From positions 62,001 through 126,000 of the forward strand of contig JAAESI010000242.1 in assembly GCA_024229515.1 (NCBI GenBank): a stretch of DNA of 64,000 nucleotides. Direction: 5' to 3'. The translations under genes and the position numbers were made by a program. The stretch comes from Pseudomonadota bacterium (GTDB lineage: Bacteria > Myxococcota_A > UBA796 > UBA9615). Below, one piece after another: positions 30,923 to 43,241 of the stretch (the stretch's first letter is position 1; each line of letters starts with the position of its first letter). The notes beneath the pieces were generated by a model. The model worked only from the letters and a program-made list of their open reading frames with translations, was not told where the DNA came from and ran no database searches.

Positions 30923-31588
30923 CTAGGTGATCTCCGTCGTGCGGCGCACGATCGCCTGGCGCGCGAGCTCATCGCAACGCTCGTTCAGGGCGACGCCCTC
31001 ATGGCCGCGCACCCAGTGCCAGACCACCTTGGGCAGAGGCGCCAGGACCGCTCGGATCTGAGCGATCAGCTCGCCGTTGGCCTTCGCTTTCCAGTTCTTG
31101 GCCAGCACCCCGATGCAGTACTGCGAGTCCGTGTGGATCACGACCGTGCGATCGGTCCCCTCGGGCAGCGCCTCGAGCCCCTGCAGGATCCCGGTCAGCT
31201 CCGCGATGTTGTTGGTGCCGGTTCCCAGCCAGGTCGACCACTCGCGCACCGAGTCCCGGTCGATCAGCACCGTGCCCGCGCCGCTGGGGCCGGGGTTGCC
31301 GGAGCAGGCTCCGTCGCTCCAGAGGTGGAAGTGATCCACGTTGCCGAGATCGGCCGGCACGCCGCCCATCAACGAGGAGTCGGCCTTTGACCTGCCCTTG
31401 GCAGAAGCCCATTCCTCAACGTCGCTTGGATCGATAACCTTCAAGCGGTCCTCGAAGGTGGAGTAGAACTTCTTCGCGTTCGTTTGGTACGCGATCCGGA
31501 CCTTGCCCTTGGTCTTGCGGAGCCGACCCTGGGCGTCGCATTCGGCCCAGACCTCGCCGTCCTTGAACTCCGCCTTCGTCCAGCTCAT
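30923..31588 (-). CDS. rnhA: Ribonuclease HI with extra N-terminal domain
   Basis: Degrades RNA in RNA-DNA hybrids. The 221-residue product has the catalytic carboxylates in LWSDGACSGNPG, NIAELTGI, HTDSQYC and the C-terminal CDELARQA. The first 75 residues are an unusual extension (MSWTKAEFKDGEVWAE, then a basic GKVRIAYQTNAKKFYS) that is not the common viroplasmin-type hybrid-binding domain. ATG at 31588 overlaps the epimerase stop as ATGA. Confidence 0.93.
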   Translation of the reverse strand: MSWTKAEFKDGEVWAECDAQGRLRKTKGKVRIAYQTNAKKFYSTFEDRLKVIDPSDVEEWASAKGRSKADSSLMGGVPADLGNVDHFHLWSDGACSGNPGPSGAGTVLIDRDSVREWSTWLGTGTNNIAELTGILQGLEALPEGTDRTVVIHTDSQYCIGVLAKNWKAKANGELIAQIRAVLAPLPKVVWHWVRGHEGVALNERCDELARQAIVRRTTEIT

Positions 31589-32603
31589 GTCTTCGTTCCC
31601 AACAACTTCATGCGCCAGGGCGCGTCGCGTTCGAGGTAGCCGTGCTCGCGGAACCACGCGATCGACTTGTCCAGCACCTCATCCAGAGGGGTGACCGTGT
31701 ACCCCAGGTCGGCCTCCGCGCGCGAGCAGTCGAAGTACAGATGCTGGCTGGAGTACTTCACCGTGACCGAGTCGATCAGCGGCTCGCGGAAGCGGCCCAC
31801 GAAGTCGCCCGCGAAGCCCATGGCCGACATCACCCACCGGGGCACCCGGAACGCCCGGCGGGAGCGGCCTCCCACCTCGCAGACCTGCTCGAAGAACGAG
31901 GCGTAGTCGACGTTCGTGCCCGACAGGAGGTAACGACGCCCAACCTCGCCGTGGTCCAGGGCGGCGACGTGGCCGCGCGCGACGTCCTCGACATCGACCA
32001 CGTTCAGGCCCCCGGGGCCGTAAGCGAAGTAGGTGCCGACGAGGATGCGCAGCACCATGCGTCCGGTGGGGGTGGGCCGCAGGTCGCCCACCCCGAAGGG
32101 GAACGCCGGGTTCACGATCGTGACCGGCACCCCCCGGCCCGCGAACTCGTGGGCGACGAGCTCGGCTTCGTGCTTGCTCAGGATGTAGTGGCTGCTCTGG
32201 CCGTGCTGGTTGAAGGCGGTCTCCTCGGTCGCGGCCTGCTGGCCGGCCTCGACCCCCACGGCGGCGATGCTCGAGGTGTGCACGATGCGGCGGACGCCGG
32301 CCTCGGCGCAGGCATCCAGCACGTTGCGGGTGCCCTGCACGTTCACCTGGTACATCGGCCGGTAGTCGCGCATCCAGAGCTTGTAGATGGCGGCCAGGTG
32401 GATGACGCCGTCGCACCCCGCGATCGCCTCCTTCACGGCCGCGAGATCGCGTACGTCGACCACCGCGGACTCGATGTCGAGGTCGGCCAACGCCGCCGCC
32501 GACTCGCCCGGGGCCAGCCCCACGCGCACGCGCTCGCCGCGCTCGGCGAGCTGTCGCACCACGTGCTGCCCGATGAACCCCGCCCCCCCGGAGACGAACA
32601 CGG

Positions 32604-32607
<4 letters not shown>
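31585..32607 (-). CDS. NAD-dependent epimerase/dehydratase (HpnA-like)
   Basis: Extended short-chain dehydrogenase of 340 residues. The Rossmann motif is GGAGFIGQHV (residues 7-16), with a Ser/Tyr/Lys triad in HTSSIAAVG and YILSKHEAE. The overall pattern (IYKLWMRDY, NPAFPFG) resembles the hopanoid-associated sugar epimerase HpnA and dihydroflavonol-reductase-like enzymes; no hopanoid genes are in the window. Start GTG, overlapping the regulator's stop as GTGA. Confidence 0.85.
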
Positions 32608-34070
<1,463 letters not shown>

Positions 34071-34089
34071 GAACGGAAGTATAGGTCTC

Positions 34090-35280
34090 CTAGTGCGCCG
34101 GTTCCGGGGCCGAGTCCTTGAAGAGCTGGCGGAAGCCGACGGGGAGGAGCACGGAGAGGAGGATCGCGAGGAGGACGAGGGCCGATCCCTCGTGGTCGTC
34201 GATCACGCCGATCTGCTCCCCGAGCTTCGCGATCGCGACCAACAGGGTCAGCGGCGCCCCCAGCAGGAGCGCCACGCCGAGGGCGTCACGGGGGCCCAGG
34301 TTGCGGTCCGTCAGCAACGCCGCGCAGGGGATCAGGCGGGCGGCGACCATGCAGCTGCCCAGCAGCAGCGCGGTGCGAAGACCTTCCCAGGACAGCAGGG
34401 AGACATCGAACGTCAGGCCCACGTAGATGAAGAAGATCGGGATGAAGAAGCCCGACGACAGCGCCGACATCTTGTGTTCGATCACCTCGACGTCGCGGAA
34501 CACCATGCGGCTGACCGCTCCCGCGAGGAACGCGCCCAACACGGGATCGACCTTCAACACCACCGCCAGCGCCACGAAGCCGAGGCAGGCGGCGATCGCG
34601 GCCCGCACCCCCAGCTCGCTCGGGTCGTGCTCGGCGAAGACCCGCGCGAAGACCCGGGGATGCCACCACGTCCACGCCTTCAGGAACCGCAGGAACACCG
34701 CCCCCACCACGAACAACGCGGCCAGCTCACCCAACTGGATCCACAGCTGCCTGGTCAGGCCCACGGAGTAGAAGAGGTAGAAGACCGTCATCGCGATCAG
34801 CGTGAGCAGCTCGCCCAACGCGCCGATGAGGAGCAGCGCCTGCCCCGTCGGCTGGCTTGACAGCCCGGTCTCACGCAGCACGACCACGCCCAGGCCGATC
34901 GACGTCGCGCTGAGCACGACCACGTAGAAGACCGGGAGCCCCAACCCGAGCGTCAGCACCGCCGAGACTGCCACCACCCCGAAGGCGACACCGAGCCCGC
35001 GAAGCAGCCCGCCGGCGCCGCCGCGCTCGATCGCGTCGAAGTCGATCTCAAGCCCCGCGCCGAACATCAGCAGGATGAAGCCGAGCTCCTGCATCACGTG
35101 GAGCACCTCTTTGGTGTCGTGGCCGTCATGTACGAGGTTGGCGAGCCCCAGGCCGCCCGCGATGATGCCGAAGATGATCTGGCCCACCGCCTCGGGGAGC
35201 CCCAGGCGGGGCGTCAGCAGGGGCACTATGAAGGCCCCCATCGCCAAGACGAAAAACAGGATCGCGACGTCGATGTTCAC
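34090..35280 (-). CDS. Kef/CPA2-type monovalent cation:proton antiporter
   Basis: 396 residues with about 11-12 membrane helices and the CPA2 pattern (LPEAVGQIIFGIIAGG, FGAGLEIDFDAI, DPVLGAFLAGAV). It ends shortly after the membrane domain and so lacks the cytoplasmic RCK domain of classical KefB/C. The gene just upstream encodes a separate RCK-RCK-USP protein, which probably supplies that regulatory part. Likely K+ or Na+ efflux in exchange for H+. Confidence 0.9.
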   Translation of the reverse strand: MNIDVAILFFVLAMGAFIVPLLTPRLGLPEAVGQIIFGIIAGGLGLANLVHDGHDTKEVLHVMQELGFILLMFGAGLEIDFDAIERGGAGGLLRGLGVAFGVVAVSAVLTLGLGLPVFYVVVLSATSIGLGVVVLRETGLSSQPTGQALLLIGALGELLTLIAMTVFYLFYSVGLTRQLWIQLGELAALFVVGAVFLRFLKAWTWWHPRVFARVFAEHDPSELGVRAAIAACLGFVALAVVLKVDPVLGAFLAGAVSRMVFRDVEVIEHKMSALSSGFFIPIFFIYVGLTFDVSLLSWEGLRTALLLGSCMVAARLIPCAALLTDRNLGPRDALGVALLLGAPLTLLVAIAKLGEQIGVIDDHEGSALVLLAILLSVLLPVGFRQLFKDSAPEPAH

Positions 35281-35289
35281 GGCGTCGGC

Positions 35290-36759
35290 CTAGTGGACGT
35301 TGTGCAGAATCGAGCTGCAGGCGGCCACCGACGCGATCCGGAGACCGACGTCGGGGCTGAAGTAGCTGTCCTTCTGCCCGGGGCGCCGCGCCGCCACGAG
35401 CAGGTCGTGCTCCTTCGCCATCGTCGTGGCGACCCGGATCGAGTTGCCCTCCGCGACCCGCACCTCGAAGTTGAGGTTGTACAGCCGCGCGACTTCCTCG
35501 ACCTGGCGCTCCACCGCGTCGCGCCGCTCCTGCCCCAGCGATCCGCCGAGGAACTTCGGCTGGGTCACGTGCACCGCGGTGATCTTGGCGTCGACGAGGC
35601 GGGCGATGTCGACGGCGAGTTCCAGGCCGCGCCACGAGGTCGGGCTGTCGGTCACGGGAACGAGGATCCGCTTCCACGGAGCCGTGCCCCGGGCCATCAG
35701 GATCGGCGACCGGGCCCGATCCAGGAGCACCGACAGACCGCGGCTGGGAGGCGCGAACAGGCCGGTCTTGGCGGGGGCGATGACGTAGGTGGCGGGGTGC
35801 ACCGCGGCGAGGGGGTCGATCCCCCGCTCCCAACCGCCCACCGGCAGCGGGCGGCACCAGTCCGGGGTGCGGTCCTTCGCGCCCAGCGGGACCGCGTTGT
35901 AGATGTTGCTGATCCGGCCCACCTCGCCCAACCACCGCGCCTCGCGGGAGACGTTCTCGTTGTCGCCCTTGGGGTCCCAGACGACGAGCGAGCGGCCGAA
36001 CTGCATGGGGAACTGGGCCGCACCGAGGCGGTAGTAGTCCGCGATCGCGCGCAGCGTGATGGGGTCGCCCACCAGCAGCACCTGGTCCCCGGCTTCCACC
36101 AGGGTGTCGCCGTGAGGAACCACCAGCTCGCCGTCCCGGTAGATGGCGGCGACGAGGTACTCGCGCGTGGCGATCTCGTGGAGCGGCCGGCCGATGACGA
36201 GCGATCCCGGCATAACCCGGACCTGGAGGATCTCCCCTTCCCCGAGCCCCACCTCCGACGTCGTCACCGCGACGCCGGGCAGGCTGGCGGTGAGCGAGCC
36301 GATCAGGGCCATCACGCCGGTGACGGGGCGCGCCCCGATCGCGCGTACCTCTTCGACCCGGCCGACGTCGGTGAGGCGGCAGAGCACCTCCGGGACCCCC
36401 AACTCGACGGCGAGGCGGGAGGCTTCGATGTTCGCGTCGTCCTCGCTGGTCGCGGCGAGCAGGGCGTAGGCGTGAGCGGTGCCGGCTTCACGGAGCACGA
36501 GGATCGAGGTTGCGTCCCCATTGACGACGCGGATCTCCGCGGGGAGGTCGGCGGTGACAGGATCGGGGTCCTTGTCGATCAGCGTGACCGACATTACATT
36601 CGCTGTACGCAGCGCCACCCCACGGCCGGTGGGGCCGGCACCAACCACGATTACGCCATGTCGTCGGGAGCTTTGTTCCACGGCTCGGCATTGAACCACA
36701 CCCCCTCGCCCGATTCCGGCCGCCGGACGAAGTTGTTGAAACGACGTGAAAAAAGGCAC
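35290..36759 (-). CDS. TrkA-N / TrkA-C / universal stress protein fusion
   Basis: About 489 residues if the most upstream GTG (36759) is used; GTG at 36699 or 36681 would fit the TrkA domain better, since that domain begins only at GVIVVGAGPTGRGVAL. Order: NAD-binding RCK domain (residues about 35-160), TrkA-C domain (about 168-245), a linker, then a universal stress domain (about 360-489: RILVPVTDSPTSW, ITAVHVT, HDLLVAARRPG). It lies ten bases before the antiporter gene. It probably gates that antiporter in response to nucleotides. The USP fusion suggests ATP/ADP or stress sensing as a second input. Confidence 0.85.
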   Translation of the reverse strand: MPFFTSFQQLRPAAGIGRGGVVQCRAVEQSSRRHGVIVVGAGPTGRGVALRTANVMSVTLIDKDPDPVTADLPAEIRVVNGDATSILVLREAGTAHAYALLAATSEDDANIEASRLAVELGVPEVLCRLTDVGRVEEVRAIGARPVTGVMALIGSLTASLPGVAVTTSEVGLGEGEILQVRVMPGSLVIGRPLHEIATREYLVAAIYRDGELVVPHGDTLVEAGDQVLLVGDPITLRAIADYYRLGAAQFPMQFGRSLVVWDPKGDNENVSREARWLGEVGRISNIYNAVPLGAKDRTPDWCRPLPVGGWERGIDPLAAVHPATYVIAPAKTGLFAPPSRGLSVLLDRARSPILMARGTAPWKRILVPVTDSPTSWRGLELAVDIARLVDAKITAVHVTQPKFLGGSLGQERRDAVERQVEEVARLYNLNFEVRVAEGNSIRVATTMAKEHDLLVAARRPGQKDSYFSPDVGLRIASVAACSSILHNVH

Positions 36760-36800
36760 ATCCGCCCTTGTAGGGGGGTGTGTCCGGCATTACAGTCCGG

Positions 36801-36813
36801 CCGGTTCGACCGG
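36801..36813. promoter_or_regulatory. Perfect inverted repeat in the trkA-rpoD intergenic region
   Basis: CCGGT-TCG-ACCGG, centred about 90 bases before rpoD and 45 before the trkA-USP start. It could be an operator for either divergent gene. No clear sigma70 boxes were recognised here. At this GC content a 5+5 palindrome can occur by chance. Confidence 0.25.
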
Positions 36814-36897
36814 GACCTCTATATGGGAGAGGTGTGCCCGGCGTTCGCGATTTAGCAGTTTCCGGCGTGATCCCCAGCACTTCGGCGTGGAGCAAAG

Positions 36898-38586
<1,689 letters not shown>

Positions 38587-38589
38587 GCC

Positions 38590-39714
38590 CTGACGGCGCT
38601 CGCCGTCGCCATCGCCCTGTGGCTGCTCGCCTGCTTCGTGCTGGCGCTGTACGCCCACGGTCGGCCCGTGGCGGACGAGCGTCACCCCGTCGAGACCGAA
38701 GACGGCTGGCTGCTCACGCTCCACCGCTACCTCCCCGCCGACGGGGCGGTGCGGCAGCCGGTGCCGATCGTGCTCGGGCACGGCATCAACATGAACCGCA
38801 CGGCGTTCGAGCTGTCGCGGCGGGGGTCGATGGCCCGCGCCCTGGCGGCCCGGGGGCATGACGTGTTCGTGGCCGAGTACCGAGGGGAGCCGTCGGCGCG
38901 GCCTCCGCTGCGGGGGGACAACGCCCGCAAGCGCTGGGCGTACACCCTGATGGATCACGCGCAGCACGATCTGCCCGCGATCATCGACACGGCCGCCCGG
39001 CTGGGCCGCAGCGACCGCGTCTCCTGGGTCGGCCACTCGATGGGCGGGATCCTGCTGTACCTGTACGCCTCCCTGCATGGCAGCGGCAAGCTGCACCGGG
39101 TGGTCACCTTCGGGAGCCCCGTCCACGTCGGCCGCTGGCCGGGTTCACTGGGCCTGCTCCAGGACCTCGCGGAGTGGCTGCATGGGCGCTTCGACGTGGT
39201 CCGCGTCATGCCGCCGACCTACCTCGTGCTCCCGATCATCTGGGTGTGGCCGCACCCCTGGCTTCGGTGGAACACGAACACGAAGCACGTAACCCGACGG
39301 GAGGCGTTGGCGCTGTGCACGTCGGCGTTCGAGGACGTCAGCTCCGGGGTGACGCAGTTCTTCATCGACATGGCCAAGCGGCGCCGGGATGTCTGCCCCG
39401 CCGAGGACGAGGACCGCGACGGGGTCGAAGTTGGCGGCCTGGCCCGGCTGGAGGCGCCGCTGCTGGTGGTGTCGGCCGCTCGTGACGGTCTCGCGCCCCC
39501 CAAGACGGTCGAGCCGGCCTACCACCGCGCCGGCAGCAAAGACGCCGCCTACCTCTGCCTGCCTGCCTTCTCCCACTGCGATCTGATCTCGGGCCGTGCC
39601 TGCCTGGAGACGGTGATGCCGGTCCTGAGCGAGTGGCTCGAGGGCGCCGAAGCGACGATTCAACACCCGACCCTGCAACGAACGGGCGGGGTCGACAGAC
39701 GCATAGCCAGCTGA
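38590..39714 (+). CDS. Alpha/beta hydrolase (lipase/esterase-like), membrane-anchored
   Basis: 374 residues from CTG 38590. The CTG is preceded by GAGGG and supplies an N-terminal membrane helix (TALAVAIALWLLACFVLALY). The first conventional start, GTG 38638, would cut this helix in half. The hydrolase core has GHGINMNR (oxyanion region), the nucleophile elbow GHSMGG, an acid in SAARDGLAPP and the likely catalytic His in FSHCD. It belongs to the polyester/lipid-hydrolase-like group; the substrate is unknown. Three bases after rpoD and four before the GT2 gene, so likely read through from rpoD. Confidence 0.85.
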   Translation: MTALAVAIALWLLACFVLALYAHGRPVADERHPVETEDGWLLTLHRYLPADGAVRQPVPIVLGHGINMNRTAFELSRRGSMARALAARGHDVFVAEYRGEPSARPPLRGDNARKRWAYTLMDHAQHDLPAIIDTAARLGRSDRVSWVGHSMGGILLYLYASLHGSGKLHRVVTFGSPVHVGRWPGSLGLLQDLAEWLHGRFDVVRVMPPTYLVLPIIWVWPHPWLRWNTNTKHVTRREALALCTSAFEDVSSGVTQFFIDMAKRRRDVCPAEDEDRDGVEVGGLARLEAPLLVVSAARDGLAPPKTVEPAYHRAGSKDAAYLCLPAFSHCDLISGRACLETVMPVLSEWLEGAEATIQHPTLQRTGGVDRRIAS

Positions 39715-39718
39715 ACCG

Positions 39719-41341
39719 ATGCAGGACCTGCTGACCAGCCTGCCGTGGATCGAGACCCTCATCCTCGGCGCCTATTTCGTGACCGTGGGGCTCCTGAGCG
39801 TCTTCGGAACGCACCGGCTGGTGCTGATGGTCCTGTACTTCCGCAACAAGCACCGGGCGATCCCGCTGCCTGAGCCGCTGGAGGATGCGCGCTGCCCCAC
39901 GGTGTTGGTGCAGCTGCCGATCTTCAATGAGCGGTTCGTCGTCGATCGCCTCGTCGCCCACGTCGCGGCGTTGGATTGGCCCACCGATCGTCTGCGGGTG
40001 CAGCTGCTGGACGACTCCACCGATGACACCGTCGACCGCTCCCGCGAGCTGGTCTCGCTGCACCGACGCCGGGGGCTCGACATCGAGCTGATCCACCGCA
40101 CCGATCGCACCGGCTACAAGGCGGGCGCGCTGGCCCATGGACTCGCCGTGGATGCGCAGCGCGGGGCGGCCGAGTTCGTCTGCCTGCTGGACGCCGACTT
40201 CGTCGTGCAGACCGACTTCCTCCGCCGGATCATGCCCCCCATCGTCGAGGACGGCGGCGTCGGCATGGTGCAGGCCCGCTGGGCCCACCTCAACCGTGAG
40301 GCGAGCCTGCTGTGCAAGGCGCAGGCGGTGCTCCTGGACGGCCACTTCGTCATGGAGCACGGGGCGCGCTTCCGGGCCGGCCGCTTCTTCAACTTCAACG
40401 GCACCGCGGGGGTGTGGCGGCGCCAGGCGATCGACGACGCGGGCGGCTGGCACGGCGACACCCTCACCGAGGACCTCGACCTGTCGTACCGGGCCCAGCT
40501 GGCGGGGTGGCGGTTCGCCTACCTGCAGGCCCTGGAGGTCCCCGCGGAGCTGCCCGAGGACCCGCGCGCGTTCAAGAACCAGCAGCACCGATGGGCCAAG
40601 GGGTCGATTCAGGTCGCCCGCAAGCTGCTTCCCACGATCTGGCGATCCGATCAGCGGCTCCCCACGAAGATCGAAGCGACCTTCCACCTCGCCAACAACC
40701 TAGCCTACCCGCTGATGGTGCTGCTGCTCATCCTGCTGCCGCCCGCGCTGTACGTGCGCGCCGGCCGGATGGACTGGGTGGCCCTCACGGTGGAGCTGCC
40801 GATCTTCGTGCTCGCGACGCTCAACCTGGCGATCTTCTACGCGCTGAGCGAGCGGGAGGTAGACGACGGGTGGGTGCGCCGGCTCCCCCTGGTGCCGTTC
40901 GTACTCGGCCTCGGCGCCAGCCTCACGCCCAACAACGCGCGCGCCGTCTGGGAGGCCGTGTCGGGGCGCCGCTCGCCGTTCGTGCGCACCCCCAAGTCCG
41001 GCGAGGGGGCGGTGGTGAAGCAGTACCGACCGCGCCTCACGGTGCAGGCGTTCGTGGAGACCGCCGCGGGCCTGTACTACCTCGTGGCGGCGGGGTTCGC
41101 GCTCGCCGCCGGGCTCTGGGTCCCCCTCCCCTTCCTCGTGCTGTTCTCCTCGGCGTTTCTGCTCCTCGGAGTCGGCTCGATCACGCCTGCTTTCGCTTCC
41201 TCCGGCGCCACCCCGCATCCAGGGCCAGCGCTGCCAGTGGCAGTCCGAACTCGACCCCCATCGCCCACCTCGGGACGTCCCACGAACCGCCCGCGAGGGA
41301 CGACGTCCACGCCAGGTAGGCGAGCGGTAGCAGGCTCGTAA
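39719..41341 (+). CDS. Cellulose-synthase-like GT2 glycosyltransferase
   Basis: Processive-type family 2 enzyme of 540 residues: two N-terminal membrane helices, cytosolic GT-A domain with LLDDSTDDT, DADF, TEDLDLSYRAQ and QQHRW, then several C-terminal helices. The QxxRW motif marks processive or CelA-like enzymes. The last 55 residues (after VGSI) are Pro/Thr/Arg-rich and lie antisense to the end of the neighbouring mannosyltransferase gene. They look like read-through, not a natural tail. No BcsB/C partners are present; product may be a glucan or glycolipid. Confidence 0.88.
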   Translation: MQDLLTSLPWIETLILGAYFVTVGLLSVFGTHRLVLMVLYFRNKHRAIPLPEPLEDARCPTVLVQLPIFNERFVVDRLVAHVAALDWPTDRLRVQLLDDSTDDTVDRSRELVSLHRRRGLDIELIHRTDRTGYKAGALAHGLAVDAQRGAAEFVCLLDADFVVQTDFLRRIMPPIVEDGGVGMVQARWAHLNREASLLCKAQAVLLDGHFVMEHGARFRAGRFFNFNGTAGVWRRQAIDDAGGWHGDTLTEDLDLSYRAQLAGWRFAYLQALEVPAELPEDPRAFKNQQHRWAKGSIQVARKLLPTIWRSDQRLPTKIEATFHLANNLAYPLMVLLLILLPPALYVRAGRMDWVALTVELPIFVLATLNLAIFYALSEREVDDGWVRRLPLVPFVLGLGASLTPNNARAVWEAVSGRRSPFVRTPKSGEGAVVKQYRPRLTVQAFVETAAGLYYLVAAGFALAAGLWVPLPFLVLFSSAFLLLGVGSITPAFASSGATPHPGPALPVAVRTRPPSPTSGRPTNRPRGTTSTPGRRAVAGS

Positions 41342-42482
41342 GCAGCAGCCCGAAGAGGCTGGGGAACAGCGGCAGCAGCGCGAGCAGCCACAGCCCGTAC
41401 CAGGGATGGACCACCGGACTCAGGTACAGCAGGCCGACGAACACCCACGCGGTCGAGCGCGCCGGGGACATCCCCCTGGACAGCATGTAGAGGCCCCAGA
41501 CGGCCAGCAGCCCCAGGCAGGTCCAGCGCGCGGGGTGGTAGCCCATCAGGGGCTCCAGGAGGGTGTGGAGGGCGCCGTTGAACGCCCAGTTGCCCGCGTA
41601 GGTGCCCAGCGAGCCCAGCGGCGGGCTCCCGTCGAGGCTGAACGGCAGCGACAGCAGCACCAGCACGCCGCCGACCAGCGCCGCCCCGACGGCCGCCTTC
41701 GAGAGTTCCTTGCGGCGCACCGCGTCCGCCAACGCGAAGAACGCGGGGAGCGCGCCGATGTACTTCGTGGCGAGGGCGAACCCCCACGCGATCCAGCCTT
41801 CGGTGGGCTGGCGCTCCTGCATCAGCAGCAGCCCCGCCGCCAGGGGGAGGATCGCCAGCGGCTCGTAGTGCCCGGACGAGGCGACCTCCACGGCGGCCAG
41901 CGGATGCCACGCGTAGAGGATCAGCGGCTCCACCCGCCCCCGCGACTTCAGGAGCAGCAGCCCAAGGACCAGGATGAGGGCCAGATCGACCCCCGTCAGG
42001 GCCGCCCGCATGGCCTGTTCCGACGGCTCGATCACGGTGACGAGGGCGAAGAACCACTGCGCCCCCGCGGGGTAGATCGCGGGCAACTCGGGGTGGTTGA
42101 CCAGCGACCACTCGGGGGCGTCGGCGATGAGGCCCCCGAGCTCGAGATCGCCCGGCGCGCAATCCCAGGGGTCGCCGCCGCTGGCCACGACGCGCCCTTC
42201 CCAGACGTAGCGGTGGACGTCGTCGCTGAGGGTCGGCTCCGTCCCCAGCAGCGGCAGGCGAATCGCCGCCGCCACGAGCACGATCGCGAGCAGGCGCAGG
42301 TGGGGGCGGGCTGGCCGCTCCGGCGGCCACAGGAAGGGCACCACGAGCAGCAGCGCGACCCCGGCGAAGTACAGGACCAACCAGCGGGGGACGGCCTCGG
42401 CCAGCGAGCCCAGCTGAGCCGTCATCCAGCTCAGTCCGATCAGCGCCGCCGCCGTGCCGTAGAACAGCAGGCGGGAGGTCAG
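41181..42482 (-). CDS. Integral membrane glycosyltransferase (GT87/GT-C type)
   Basis: 433 residues with about 11 membrane helices. The GT-C hallmark is an early periplasmic loop with acidic pair LSDDVHRYVWEG, followed by NHPELPAIYPAG and HPLAAVEVASSGHYEPLA. Such enzymes transfer mannose or other sugars from polyprenyl-phosphate donors. The sole plausible start is CTG at 42482, overlapping the upstream stop as CTGA, with AGGGG eight bases upstream. The gene upstream makes a polyprenyl-phosphate sugar, so the pair forms a donor-synthesis/transfer module. Confidence 0.8.
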   Translation of the reverse strand: MTSRLLFYGTAAALIGLSWMTAQLGSLAEAVPRWLVLYFAGVALLLVVPFLWPPERPARPHLRLLAIVLVAAAIRLPLLGTEPTLSDDVHRYVWEGRVVASGGDPWDCAPGDLELGGLIADAPEWSLVNHPELPAIYPAGAQWFFALVTVIEPSEQAMRAALTGVDLALILVLGLLLLKSRGRVEPLILYAWHPLAAVEVASSGHYEPLAILPLAAGLLLMQERQPTEGWIAWGFALATKYIGALPAFFALADAVRRKELSKAAVGAALVGGVLVLLSLPFSLDGSPPLGSLGTYAGNWAFNGALHTLLEPLMGYHPARWTCLGLLAVWGLYMLSRGMSPARSTAWVFVGLLYLSPVVHPWYGLWLLALLPLFPSLFGLLLTSLLPLAYLAWTSSLAGGSWDVPRWAMGVEFGLPLAALALDAGWRRRKRKQA

Positions 42483-43195
42483 CGGTAGCGCCCCTGAGCT
42501 TCGGCCAGCCGGATCCGGGCGACCTCCTTGATCATGCGCCAGGTGTCCCGCACCGGCTTCACGGAGCTCGCCTCCATGTAGTACCAGGTGATCGGGACCT
42601 CCACGATACTCATGCCGGCCTTGCGCGCGAGGAACAGGATCTCCACGTCGAAGGCGAATCCGTCGATGGTCTGGAGCGGGAAGAGCCGCTCCGCCGCGGA
42701 CGCGCTGAAGCACTTGAAGCCGCACTGGGTGTCGTCGATGCCGGGCACCAGCGCGGTCGTGAACACCGCGTTGAAGACGCGGCCCATGATGTGGCGGCTC
42801 TCGGGCTCGTCGATGCGGACGGCGCCGGGCCCCTCACGGGTGCCGATGGCGAGGTCGTAGCCGTCCAGGTACGGCGGCAGGAAGCGCTCGACCTCCTGCA
42901 CCGGCATGGAGAAGTCGGCGTCGCAGAGGAACCGAAAGTCGGCCTCGCTGGCGAGCATGCCGGCTTTGACGGCGCCCCCCTTGCCGCGGTGCGGTTCGGC
43001 CTGCAGCACGAGGCGGGGTTCGTCGCGCGCGAGATCGGTGACGACCTCTCGCGTTCCGTCCGCCGAACCATCATCGACGACGCGAACTTCCCAGGTGAAT
43101 GACTGCTTTGCCAACCACTCCAACGCAATCGGGAGGGTCTCGGGGAGGCGTTGCTCCTCGTTGTAGGCAGGGATGACGAGACTCAGGTGCGGCAT
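42479..43195 (-). CDS. Polyprenyl/dolichyl-phosphate sugar synthase-like GT2
   Basis: 238 residues of GT-A fold: LSLVIPAYNEEQRLP at the N-terminus, VVDDGSADGT, the CDADFSMP metal-binding site, and IDDTQCGFKCF typical of dolichyl-phosphate glucosyl/mannosyltransferases. No membrane helix. It likely charges polyprenyl phosphate with glucose or mannose for the downstream GT-C enzyme. Start ATG at 43195; a longer frame upstream is antisense to the divergent TlpA-like gene. Confidence 0.9.
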   Translation of the reverse strand: MPHLSLVIPAYNEEQRLPETLPIALEWLAKQSFTWEVRVVDDGSADGTREVVTDLARDEPRLVLQAEPHRGKGGAVKAGMLASEADFRFLCDADFSMPVQEVERFLPPYLDGYDLAIGTREGPGAVRIDEPESRHIMGRVFNAVFTTALVPGIDDTQCGFKCFSASAAERLFPLQTIDGFAFDVEILFLARKAGMSIVEVPITWYYMEASSVKPVRDTWRMIKEVARIRLAEAQGRYR

Positions 43196-43241
43196 CGCCC
43201 TATAGCGTAGCCGTTTGATCGTGGTTACTCTCCCGCCCGCG

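Noticed and set aside
36760..36897. Sigma70 promoter of rpoD
   Set aside because: A TATATG and a TTACAG occur but not at an acceptable spacing.
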